Assembly: GCA_033032175.1 (NCBI GenBank)
Contig: CM065325.1
Span: 6,972,930-7,036,929 of the forward strand
Direction: 5' to 3'
Source of the DNA: Saturnia japonica
Lineage: Eukaryota > Arthropoda > Insecta > Lepidoptera > Saturniidae
DNA: 64,000 bases
Positions 1-11,500 of this stretch are shown piece by piece. The notes under the pieces were generated by a model. The model ran no database searches, was not told the origin of the DNA, and saw nothing but the letters and a program-made list of their open reading frames with translations. How positions within the stretch are numbered: the first letter of the stretch is position 1; each line of letters starts with the position of its first letter. Both the position numbers and the translations under genes were made by a program.

Positions 1-260
1 AAAATCATTTTATCCATTTTATTGGATGTTGCTCTTGCCGGGTGTTAAATCGACTAAGCCGACGCGACAGAGTCATCAATATATTTATTAAACATATAAT
101 TTTGTCAAACTTTCAATTTTGAATATTTTATTATACAATATACTGTGCTCAGTGAGAAATATTATAAGCATACTTATTTTTACAGCGAATTGTTGATAAT
201 AATAGTTTTAAGTGAAAATTGGTATTTTTCAAGTTTTTTCAAATACTTTTACTATTTCAG

Positions 261-401
261 GTGTTTGATACTCCAGAAGGACCGAAGAATGTGCTGGTTG
301 GTGTAGTTTCATTTGGACCTACACTCTGTGGAATCAAAAAGCCCGGAGTTTATGCATCTGTGCCATTTTTTCTCAAATGGGTTTTAGATAATATTATGTA
401 G
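261..401 (+). CDS. Trypsin-like serine protease, last exon (partial gene)
   Basis: This is the 3' terminal coding exon of an S1-family serine protease. The exon follows a pyrimidine-rich tract and an AG acceptor ending at 260, and it encodes 46 residues before a TAG stop. The segment VGVVSFG, then CG, then KPGVYASV and a final LKWVLDNI match the end of the chymotrypsin fold: the strand after the active-site serine loop, the last disulfide cysteine, the PGVY turn and the C-terminal helix. The catalytic His, Asp and Ser would lie in upstream exons outside the window, so activity cannot be judged. A secreted digestive or haemolymph protease is the usual role in insects, but the subtype is not decidable here. 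An AATAAA signal follows 80 bases after the stop. Confidence 0.8.
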   Translation: MFDTPEGPKNVLVGVVSFGPTLCGIKKPGVYASVPFFLKWVLDNIM

Positions 402-481
402 CTCTACCTCTTTCTGTATTATTTATTGTAGTGGTTTTAATATTTACTGTACAATGTTAAAAAAATCCTAATGAGGTTAAA

Positions 482-487
482 AATAAA
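482..487 (+). promoter_or_regulatory. Polyadenylation signal of the serine protease gene
   Basis: AATAAA lies 80 bases after the protease stop codon, in AT-rich sequence, on the same strand. It is the first such hexamer downstream of the terminal exon. Confidence 0.55.
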
Positions 488-654
488 ATGAGACTTTCAT
501 TTATTAACTTCTAAGTAAGTTAATTCAATTTAAATTTACTAAACAATTAATTAACCTAATTCTCAGTGCAAAAATAGGGTGCCTCTATTTTAATTCTTAG
601 TTTAATAAAATACATTCATTAATTGTATAATTAATGTAAATAAACCGTCGTACC

Positions 655-1390
655 CTGTTCAGGATTCCGAGTCTCCGAGGTTAGTAGAGATGACTCTCCC
701 GATGTAATATCTCGAATTTAGGTCGCTGCGAATATCCACACCTAGGATATTGAGGCTGTCACTCAAGGCTAGCGACACATTCAGAAGAGAGGGGAGAGGA
801 GAAAACGGAGATTTCTTTGTAGAAAACGCGCACACTTGAGTTTTCTTGGCATTGAACTCAAACAATTTACTTGCTCCTCATGTGGACTCGCGGTGCAAGA
901 ATTGGTTAAATTCAATGAAAGGTTCCTCCTGTCTCTTTTCTGTTTCTCCCCGACCGCATGAATGGTTGCTATAATAGCACCCATAGTATGGCCTAAAGGT
1001 AACATTTCATTGATATGTAGATGAAACAGAGTGAAAGCACAGAGCCTTGAGGAACTCTAGCGTTTATGGACATGAACTACTAATTACATCCGTCAACAAG
1101 GACACGAATTCTGATTCATGTAGAAAGTCATCCAGTTGCAGAGTTTGTCGGGAAGTCCGTAAGCCGGAAGTTTGGAGAGAAGTCCACGGTCCAGATCCTA
1201 TCAAAAGCCTTCGCTATATCAAGACTGATCCCCAGAGCCACGCTATACTTATCAATTAGCACCCCCCAGCGGTGCAGTACACACTCCAGAAGATCACTCG
1301 TTGATCGATTATGGCGAAATCCATGACGATAATCAGAGAGTGATCCTCTAGGTAACGGAAAAGCTGGACAATAGACAACTGGCAACTGAC
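655..1390 (-). mobile_element. Degraded non-LTR retrotransposon, reverse transcriptase remnant
   Basis: Three minus-strand frames carry pieces of a Jockey-like reverse transcriptase. Around 1385-1128 there is a GFRHNRSTSDLL segment followed by a LDIAKAFDRIW segment, the RT motif region around the first catalytic aspartate. Around 1040-790 a degenerate copy of the LFHLHIN region follows. Around 865-660 the order FNAKKTQV then LGVDI matches the RT thumb region. Frame shifts between these blocks, and the missing endonuclease and most of the RT, show a dead 5'-truncated copy. The exact clade is uncertain. Confidence 0.75.
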
Positions 1391-1750
1391 TTTCAAATTT
1401 AATTAATTTACAAAAACATTAAAACTATAACAATTTGTTTGTCATTTTACAAATCAAGCTAAAAGAATTTTAAATATAACTACATCTTCATATATGTAGT
1501 ATATTTAAGTCTAGTTTGAAAGCTGGATAAACAACTTTTTTATTGTAGGTAAGTGAGTAATGTGTCACTGCCGCGTCGCCTCTTTACTCGTCTTAATATA
1601 AAACCGGGTATGTTCTGTACAACGGTATTTGGTACATAGTGCAATCAATGAGAGAAAAAATATCCTTAAACATTGTCAATCGATTAGTTCATTCTACATA
1701 ATATTATTTTATTATTGTGTCAGGTTAATATGATATAAAGGAATGTACAT

Positions 1751-2038
1751 ACCATACATACCATCACGCCTATATTCCCCGAAGGGTTAGGCAGAGGTGT
1801 ACTAATGTACACCCAAAGTTCACCGAGTATGTTTTAAGTCCCATGTAATAAGGAGCAAGCCTATTGCCATTAATCAGGCACGAAACCAAACTCCGAGCTG
1901 CTACTGAGAATTTCATTGGAAAACCCCAATAACAATTTGCTCGACCTGGGATTCGAACCCAGGACCTCGCTCATAGCAGTCGCGCTTACGACCACTAGGC
2001 TAACGAGGCAGTTCTTACGACCACTATATCGGCTAACG
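1751..2038 (-). repeat. tRNA-derived SINE, family A, copy 1
   Basis: Reading the minus strand, the element starts with a tRNA-like head: a GCCTCGTTAGCCTAGTGG block (A-box region) and a GGTTCGAATCC B box. A body of about 150 bp follows, shared with copies near 41.56-41.81 kb and 61.65-61.86 kb. Similar words flank it, AAAGGAATGTA before and AAAGAATGTA after, probably a target-site duplication that has since lost a base. The right edge contains a short partial repeat of the head. It is not a functional tRNA gene, because no cloverleaf can be completed. Confidence 0.75.
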
Positions 2039-2851
2039 TAAAGAATGTAAACGAAAAGAAAATGAAATATGTACTTATGTGTAATGTATTTATCTTATTT
2101 TCTGTGCTATAAATTAGTATTGAAACGATTACGATTAGTCGCGAAGTCGTAATCGATAATTATCGACATTTCAGAATTAATCGTAATAAATGATTATCAT
2201 TGCAATTATCTAGCGATTATTTAGCCCTTTATTTTCAAAGGAATTTATACCTATTGTTAATGTAACATACTTTGTAAAATATGCGGATAATGTAAATCTT
2301 TTGTTCATGTGTGTATCCGAACTAGCGTTGGCAACCATGACTTAATTGCGATGAAATATATACTATATAAACCATATGCTGCGCTCATGTATTTAATTTC
2401 ATTTTAATCTTGCCCGGAAACTATTTATCCTTGAGTTTTCGGCGGGATTTTGAAGTGACATGTTGTGGTTATTATTTTTAATTCATTTACTTAAGTTTTT
2501 GACCCTATATTATGTAATATTGGTGGCGTTTTGCGTGATATAGTTTGGTTTTGTGCATAAGTGAAGTGGATTATAAATATAAACTAAAAGCATGCATTCT
2601 GGGATCCCACAAAAACTCACTACAAAGTTCTAACAAGGGAGCCACCATCTTGTTAGGATACTAAGATCGTCATAAGACAGGACACTATATTCACTTGATA
2701 ATGGCAGTAATGGTCTTCAAGGACTAGTTGCCATATTACGAAGAAGACGAAGAAGAAGAACTATTTATCCAAATTACAAATCATGCAGTGATACAGAAAG
2801 AATACGTTATCTTATAAGAAAGCAAAAATATTAAAAGAAGTACTTATGAGA

Positions 2852-2857
2852 TTTATT
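2852..2857 (-). promoter_or_regulatory. Polyadenylation signal of the FAM161-like gene
   Basis: AATAAA on the minus strand lies about 20 bases past the stop codon at 2877-2879, a short 3' UTR. Confidence 0.5.
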
Positions 2858-2876
2858 TTTAAATGTCTTTTTTTAA

Positions 2877-5479
2877 CTAATTTCTAATTAAACTGTCTAC
2901 AATTTCTGAATCAGAATACTTGTCATCTATTTCTATTCTATTCAGATAATCTGCAACATCGTCATTGTAGATCTCAGCTGACTGATTTATCGACACTTTA
3001 CGAGATCGATTAGAGGTATTGTAGTGAATTTCTTTATTTTTGCTCCGCTTATTTACTTTTCGAGGTGACAATTCTATTGTTTGTATATAAGCTGATTCTG
3101 ACCGCGGTGCGTAATATCTTTCAAACAACATCGGCTGCTGTTGCACACGTCCGTACATGAGTTCCATTTCGTGGAGAAACTCCTCGTGTCTCATTCTTTC
3201 TTCATCGCGACGAGTCTGGAGTCGCATTGCAATATCTTCTTCGTGACTGTGAATTAATGGATAATCTGTCAGTTAATACAAATACTGGCATTTCGTAGGT
3301 CGTTTAGACTATACAATAACAGCAAAAACATAAATGTGAAAAACGGGCCAAGTTCACTAGAAACGACGTTCGGGGTAGTCGTTGTTAGTGATAAAAAAGC
3401 TGATATCTAACGGGTGTCGAGTTCCATAGCAGTTCCTTTAATTATAGCTGTAATGATGTACGTTCTTCAATTTATTTACAAAACAATTACCAAATAAACT
3501 TGTGTAGTGTTCCTGCGAAGAGTACGATTACCAGAGCTCTTTTTTCACCGTTATAAGTTTAACGTTGTGGCCACAATCTCACCGGATCTTAAGCGACGAT
3601 GTGGCCCAAGATGGTAGCATACGAAGCCTAGTGAATGCCTGGCTCTCAATTACAGCTGCCGGAACATATCCATTGGTGTTTTGGCGACAGATTTTCAACT
3701 TGAAGGTAATAGCTTGCCCAGGCGGACATTCGATAAAGTCCTACCACCATGCTATGGATTCATCACGATGTTTTCCTTCACCGAAAGCTCAGGCTCATTG
3801 CAAGGATTCGAACTTACATCGATCGACGCCGAGTCCGTACACGCTACCACTGATCCATCATCAAGTTAGGGGTTCGAGGTCGGTAACGCGCTAGTGTTAC
3901 CTATGATATTACAAGCGTAATAAGTTACGGTAGACAATTTGCATCAGGGCCGTACGCTTGTTTTCTACCTTTGTCATATGAACAAAAATTGACAATAAAT
4001 TACGACCAAGAAATTAAAGTTATTTATTTAGAAATTAACGTAAATATGTATTGACGTAATAAATATAAATGCTTGTTAATAATAAGTTAACGTAAATATA
4101 TATTGATTGTATATATGATTATATTATATTATATAATAATTTCTTCAATATTGTTTAATGAAAAGATAAACCAGAAATGCTTTGGTTAATTTTTTGGCTT
4201 TATAAGACAAATATAATTAAATTGTTCCATTATTTGTAACATTATAATTAATGTTAGAATCAGATATAATAAGGTTACCTATAAACTTATATCAAAGCAA
4301 CCGCCCTCGACTTCATATGAACGAATTACAAAATAACAGTTAATAACAAAACAACAGCCTGACAGTAGCTTTCTATCAGTGAAAGAATCTGTAGGTTTCT
4401 ACCTACTCTTAGAATTAGAAATTATCTGCTAATTATCACATACATTTTTACTCGAACTAACATTTTTATTTTTAAGCGACTGCGAAAAGGATGTTTTTTT
4501 GTTTTTCGAACGTATGCATGTATTAGGTTTGCCACCTTTTTTTTTTGGAAAAAAATAGTATATTTAAAAAAAACTGCAAAATATATATATATACTCTTGG
4601 GAAATTAAAAAATATAGATATAGTAAAAATTTATTTTTAATCATTATTGAGTACTTAAACTGTCCAAAAAGGAGTGAAATTTTTTCAGGGCTCATTTATG
4701 TGATATTTATTTTATTTTATTAATTTTTCTGTTTGTGTCATATCCAAATAAGTGATCCACTTTACGCTGTTCTAATTCCTACTTTAAATATTTCATAACA
4801 CTGTAGGCACTTAAAATGTTGATATTACATATTTCCTTCTAGAAACTTCGAACAAAATGAAAATAAATTTTAATGATAATATACTCTTCTTTTTCATTTA
4901 ACAAAAGAATATCAAATAAATTATTAAAAGGAAACAAAAAACCCGACTCCAAAAAAAAAAGACAAACAAAATATTTTTCTATTTTTGCTTCTAGACGTCG
5001 TACTTGGGTATTATGTAGCCTATGTCACTCCCACAATTACGAAGTGCCAAAGAAATAAACATACATATATGTATACATACAATACGCTCGAAAAATATAA
5101 CCCTCCTTTTTCGCAGTCGGTTAATAAGTGCAACAGTTGAATTTGCGATGAAAATATATTATTTTTCGTACTATATTATATTTCTATTATATATAGTACA
5201 ATTGACTAAAATACAGTACGATACTATATAATATAGTACGGGTGGCAACCCTAGAATGTATATACAGGTGGGCCAGAAAGATTTGCGAATTTAAAAAAAT
5301 AATAAAAATAAACTAAATACAATACACATACACATCTTTATTTCAATTAAAATAGACATCTGGGAAATTTGTTTCTTAAAAATTACATCATTCAGGTGTG
5401 CACCATCCCGCTGCAAATATTCCTCGAATCTGAACCTCAAATTGGTAAAAACTCGCTAACACATTGCGCGAGGAATAGC

Positions 5480-5529
<50 letters not shown>

Positions 5530-8500
5530 CTGACTACACTATTAGCCTTAGGGGCCCTATCGTCAAACAGAGCCGCTGCGGCTTTTACAGCTTCACCGGA
5601 CTTGGGGGCGAGCGCTTAGGGCACTCAGCCGCGAAAGTTTGTGACGACCCGCACGAGGGTGCCAGAGTGGCCGAACCTCGGCTCGGGCGGTCGTCGCGAA
5701 TGCGAAAAAGTCGCGATCTAACTAATTCCCTAATCTTATGAGAATTCGAGCTAACTAATATATACTCATATGCACGTTCCCCTCCTCCTGGGAGGAAGGA
5801 GTGGACCATGCGTATGTGTATTTGTTAATCGGAATGGTTTTTCTACACTAACTAGCGCAATAGTCTAACTAGCGCAAAAAAAGAAAAAAAAAAAGGTCCC
5901 TTACAGAACCTATGTACCTGTGTGGTGTGCACGTGTGTGTGTTCATACGTGTGTAATGTTGTGTGTGGGTAGCTAAGTGTTGCACGTATAGTGTCACTTT
6001 GTATCGCGCGGGCGGCTGCCTGACCCAAGGGCTTCACACCGAGGAACGGACCTAGGCTTGGGTTGCCGCTAGAGAGGGTGGACGTGACGGGTGTGCGGGA
6101 GCGAAGTTGACCGCCCGTCCTCTGCGGAGAGAACGGTGGTTACGCGGGCGTGGGCGGTGGCACGCTCTGTTTGGAGAGACGGTGTCGGCGTAGAACGCGT
6201 TAGCTTTTTCGGTTTGGTCGGGCGGGTCAGTGAATAGGAATAGCTGCCATTTCTTCTCGGATATTTATCTTCAACTGGTTAATCGTGGCTGGGTTATTGG
6301 ATTAGACTCTACTTTTCAGGTATCCCCACATGAAAATGTCCGGTGGCGTTAGATCCGGACTTCTAGGCGGCCATGCAATGTCACCTCGGCGCGGTATCAG
6401 TTTCCCAGCAAACATCTCGTTTACGGCTGCCAACGAAGCATTAGATGTATGGCTTGTCGCACCATCTTGTTAAAACCACGTCGCAAGATTATAGGCTTCA
6501 AATAGTTGCAGTTGCGGAAAGAATCGCGACTAAATTTCCGAGAACCGAGCTTCTCATCCCCACCACCCGCGCAGCCCCCGCTCATAAGGTTCAAACGCAA
6601 GAGTGTTTTTAAAATGGTTTTTGGCTTAAGAGGTGTCGTTAAATTGGTCTTAATTTTAAGAGTGACATAGTATACATAATAATTAAGTACGACGTCTGAG
6701 AATCAAATAAAAAGCAAAATTATAAAAAAAAATTTTAGTCAAGTGTTTTTGTTGCAGTCGGGTTTTTTGTTTCCTATTTAATATTTTAGCCTATTCATAA
6801 TCATTTCACACACGGCCATTTATTTCTATCCTAACTATAGCTTGTGTTAAAGTAACTAAACAGCTGCTGTACCTATAAGTGTAATATTTGACTGGTACTT
6901 ATACGAGTACTTATATATTATGTGAAATATGTAAAATCTAAGGTACATAGCAAAGTAGGTCTGATATTTTACAGTTATCTTCACCCAAAGCTAATAGTCA
7001 AATATTCACCATACATGGATTACAATTGAAACACAGTACAATACAATACAATCTGATACAATTGAAAGTTATTAGTTTTATTTGAATTATCAAATTATCG
7101 GTCAGACCTACTTTGCCATCTTTGATTTCATAGGACTCATATTTAGCACACCGACACACAACTGACTCATCACATCAATGACAATCATATGTGTAGATTA
7201 GGGTTTCTAGTGAGGACTTCTTGTTGCCAGAATTTCCGGGAAACCTGACCTGTCTCGAGACGAGAGAAAAGTTTCGAAAAGTCGAGAATTCTCGTTCGAG
7301 AATAGAGACGCATTCAATTGTCAATTTTATGAAATCTACACTTTTAGAAATTTCTGGAAAATACGAGAATTCTTGGGAATCACTAGTCGAGAATTCTCGA
7401 GTCTCGACAAAGAAAATAGGCCGAAAAATCAGAAACCCTAGCTGAGATGTGGAACACGCGACCTTACGGCTAAAAAAATAACAAAGGCTAACCGATCTCC
7501 ATCTTACCAATAAATATTAAATGTAACTCGAAGCCAAAGAGACCAAATACCTCAATTTAAAACTATAACAATAATGTGAACCTAGTTATTTAGACTCGTA
7601 TAACCAGTTTATTTTTTACAACAAAATAACACTCACGTTGCTTGTGAGGTGCTATGTGATACTATGTAGGTACCACATGGCGCTTTATAATAATAAAATA
7701 TTAATTTAAGATTTGTATAATTTAACCCGGCAAGGATATAAAATTTTAATTTATGAGTAAAACGTGATCTACAGTTTCATTAACCTTTACAGAGATTTGT
7801 TACAAAAAGATAAACATTTTATTGTACATTTGTATACAAACGCATGTTTATTATCATACAATATGCTCACAGTACATAATATGTTGTTTGATGAATTTAT
7901 TTGAAATAGTTGTGAATATTTCAATGTTTGGTGATACGATTATATAAATTACAAGAAAAATGATATATGCTATAAACACATACTTAAATGTAGAAATAGT
8001 AAACAAAATAGTTTCCAAATTTCATGTTTACACACTATTTACTTAAGCATAACAATAATTATGTTACTCTAGATTTGCATGGGTACCATGGTTTGAGCTA
8101 CCAAGCAAGGTGTTGGTAAGCGCCCGATCCACTTATCCCTGTCGCCCCCTCAGAGTGCTCTTGAAAGGAATAGTAGGAATTTTTTAAACATATAATATAT
8201 ATTTCTGCCAAAGTAGTATAATTCTTAATTAAATTTTTGAAGTTCCATATCGCGCGTTCGGCGAATGCAAGCTAAACGGGATAAAGTGTCCGACTGAGAA
8301 ACACTAAAAATATACAAACACATACATCCATAGGATTTAGCCTGCGAGAGAATGAGATAGAATATACACGGTTAGTGCAAGTCCTGACTTTCAATATATG
8401 CTCGTCATCGAATTGGCTTAGCTGTGCGACGTCCAGATTTGTCTTTAATTGTACTTACTTATTTTTAACAAGGTGCCAAGCAGGTTTTGATCTCAATAAG

Positions 8501-11500
8501 CGGTTTCGCTGCCTCAAGTCTACTTTTCGACGCCGTTCTTCCGAACGCCTAGCAGCTTCAATTTCAAATCTTCTCCGTACCGCTTCAGCTCTCAATAACG
8601 CTGCTAAATTAGATCGCCCTGTGGCATTGTTGCTTCGCAGGTCTAATGCTGAATCAATTCTTTCTTCTAGCTCCCTTCCACTACCTCTTAAGCTTTCTGA
8701 ACTCTTGCTTTCTTGGTACAATTTTTTCGCAACATCTTCCATCTAGAAATATTCAAAACTGTACGACTAAAACAATACAGTATGCTAAAGACGAGGGCCT
8801 AAAATTTCTACAACGTAAAGCACGGCTTAATTAACTTTAGAGGCTAAATACTTGTTGAAAGCCATTGTAGATTCATATATAAATAGATAGATATTTTTCA
8901 AATCAATAAAGTCAGTAAAAGAAAGATTAATAATATTCGGACAAATTGAAATGCTTTGGCGGGCTCCTTTATTGTCCGAGGACCAGGAATCGGGCAGTCT
9001 TGAACTAAGGATTTGGAAACCAGTCATAGATAATATGAATCACTCTAAACAGTCTAAACTTTAAAAAATATATATACATAATCTACTAATAGTTTTAATG
9101 TTACAAAAATGCAAAATGAATAAAACTAAAAAGTACATATTCTAAACAAGAGTCGTGTGCATGACGGCTCAGTGGTAGTGAAACCGCGCCCGGCGCCAGT
9201 TTACGTGAGTTGAATGTATGGCAGGGCTTCTTAATCTGGGGTCCATTAATAGGGGGGCATGAGTGCTAGGAGTCCATGTAAATTAAGAAAACAATAAATA
9301 AATAGTAATACATCCTTACTTTCACGGGGGTTATAAATGTAAAGTTATCTTTTTTACAAAATGCTTGTTTTCTTTCCTGACATCTAAAATTAAGTTTGAA
9401 AGGGGTCCGCCAGATCTTTTAAATGTAGCTAGGGCGGTAGCTACAAAAACGTTAAGAAACCGTGATGTATAGAATCAACTTGAACTTTCATTTAAAAAAA
9501 AAACAATAACGCGATAATACCATAGCATGGTGGTATGGCTTTTACTAAAACCCAACTGGCTAACTACTCTCAAATTGAAAACCTGTCGTCAAACACCAAT
9601 CGATGAGTTTCAGTAGAGACACTTAGAAACAACTGGCTTTTTAGGCTTACTGTAGCTAATACTATTTTCGACGATAATGGTCACTTAACATCAGGTGCGA
9701 TTATGGTCAAACTACTAGCACTTAGCCTAAACGATAAAAGAAGAAAGTGAAAATTAACTAATAATTAGCAGTATATAATAATAAAATTAAAAAATTGTCA
9801 TACTTTCTTAGCAGCCCTATCTGCCGTATTCAGTCGAAATGGCTGAGGACTGGTGGTTATTAAGTAATCCTTTGAAGAGTTATATTTCTTCTTTCGTCCT
9901 TTCGTTGGACTAACGCATCTTTGTTTGTGAGACGATGTAACGGAATGGAGAACAGGTGAGGGATCTGTCGGCAGGTCACTGTGAGCCGCGGGAGTCGATA
10001 GTCGGCTAGGATCTCGTGCTGCCATGTTACCTGGGTAATGCGCGCTGCGTAACATTTCTTCTGCCCTAATACGTTTGTTCATTGATCTAAAAGTATCAAA
10101 GTAATTAAATGAAATGTACATAAATGAACATTATAAATTTTCTTTTATTATATTTTTATTTGTTAGGATCTGTTCTAAAAATTATTAAATTAATATGCAT
10201 TCCGTGAAAATGTTTTATTGTAACTTATAGAAAAAGAAAATAATTTTATCTTTTTGCGACTACCTATTATTAATTATGTTATTTTTGTTATTGTTATAAG
10301 TTCTCGAGGTGTCAAATTCTTAATTTGCTTGATGTTACAACATTTTTTACCGGACTTTTGGCCAGTTACCCAGTCAAAGATGAAAATTTGTCACCAAGTT
10401 GCCGCTATGCACCGGCAACTACACTTTAGAGCCAGTCTCCCTCTAAGCTTAGCGTGTTTCCATCTTATGCCACATTGTCACTTAATATGATACCAAATTT
10501 GGTCCAAAGCTGACCTTTGAACTATAAAAAATAATCATAACATAAAAGTCAAGACATATGTCGAAAATAAATTTTCGAAGGTATACTTCTTTTGGTACGT
10601 TCCTTAGGCTGAAATCTATAGAGCGTACTCAGTCTTAGTTCAAACTTCGCTAAGTATTTACTCAGCGCAATCGTTTGTTTCGAATTTATAGTCGAGTTAC
10701 GCTAAGCTTCAGCTTAACTCTAGCTGAGGAAGTTTCTGGTAACTTTCAATTAACGTTTCGATACCGCATCGGGACTGTAAAATTAATTCAACAAATAAAT
10801 ACATACAAATAAATTTATCACGAATTATGTATAGAAAATTAAAAAACTATTTAAAATATAATTTATAAAGTGTAATTGTATAATATTCAACTTGCTTTAA
10901 AATAAAAAGGACAGATTATTCCTACTTAAAATAAAAAGATTAAAGTTTCAAACCAACAACGAGGAACAACTGCAAACAACAGGAATAACAAAACGTGTAT
11001 GTAATAAAAACAGTCATTTCTATTTAGTAGCTAATAAGAATAAGGAATACAGATAATTTAAAAAGTGTATAAAATCACTGTTAGGTTTCTATTAGTAACT
11101 TTATCATGTTGTTGACACGCGGGATAAAAATTTTAGAGTATATTTTTTTGGTACGCCGAAAAATAATAACTTCTTACGAGTGTACACAATATTTCACGTC
11201 ATGTTTTATATCACATTATTTGGATATTTCATACCTGAAAAATTCCGCTTCTTTCATCTTATCATAGAAGTAATTAGAAAATAGATTCTTTGGTACCGGT
11301 CGAGCTTTAAATTTTTTCTTTTTCTTACTCTTTGGCATTGTAAGGGCAGCGCGATCGCATAACCCGCCAAGACCCTTCTCCTCCCTTTTCGTGAAACTGA
11401 ATGGTTTCATTTGTGCCCTTAACTCTGCTTCACTATTTATTTTTGTTATAGCTCTCCTGTAATTACACAGATCAATTATTTTATTTCCTTTTATCAATTC

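Larger units (their letters stand above)
5250..6530 (-). mobile_element. IS630/Tc1-type DNA transposon relic, transposase pseudogene
   Basis: On the minus strand, two blocks, 6480-6236 and 5483-5350, join into one transposase C-terminal region. WFQQDGATSHTSN carries the second catalytic Asp, WPPRSPDLTPPD carries the third, and a RFEEYLQRDGAHLNDV-like C-terminus follows. The blocks are split by a later retrotransposon insertion at 5484-6235. A stop codon interrupts the coding region before the WFQQD motif, and the N-terminal DNA-binding half is absent. The outer end near 5265 (CAGGTGGGCCAGAAAGATTT) may be the surviving terminal repeat. Confidence 0.75.

Noticed and set aside
1922..1995. tRNA gene-like B box (CCTGGGATTCGAACCCAGG) near 1945
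   Set aside because: It lies in a SINE head; the acceptor and anticodon stems cannot be formed, and the same sequence continues into the repeat body.
3565..3894. Plus-strand ORF of 109 codons
   Set aside because: It is the reverse complement of a full SINE family B copy; the same frame recurs in fragments at 38988-39176, so it is not a gene.
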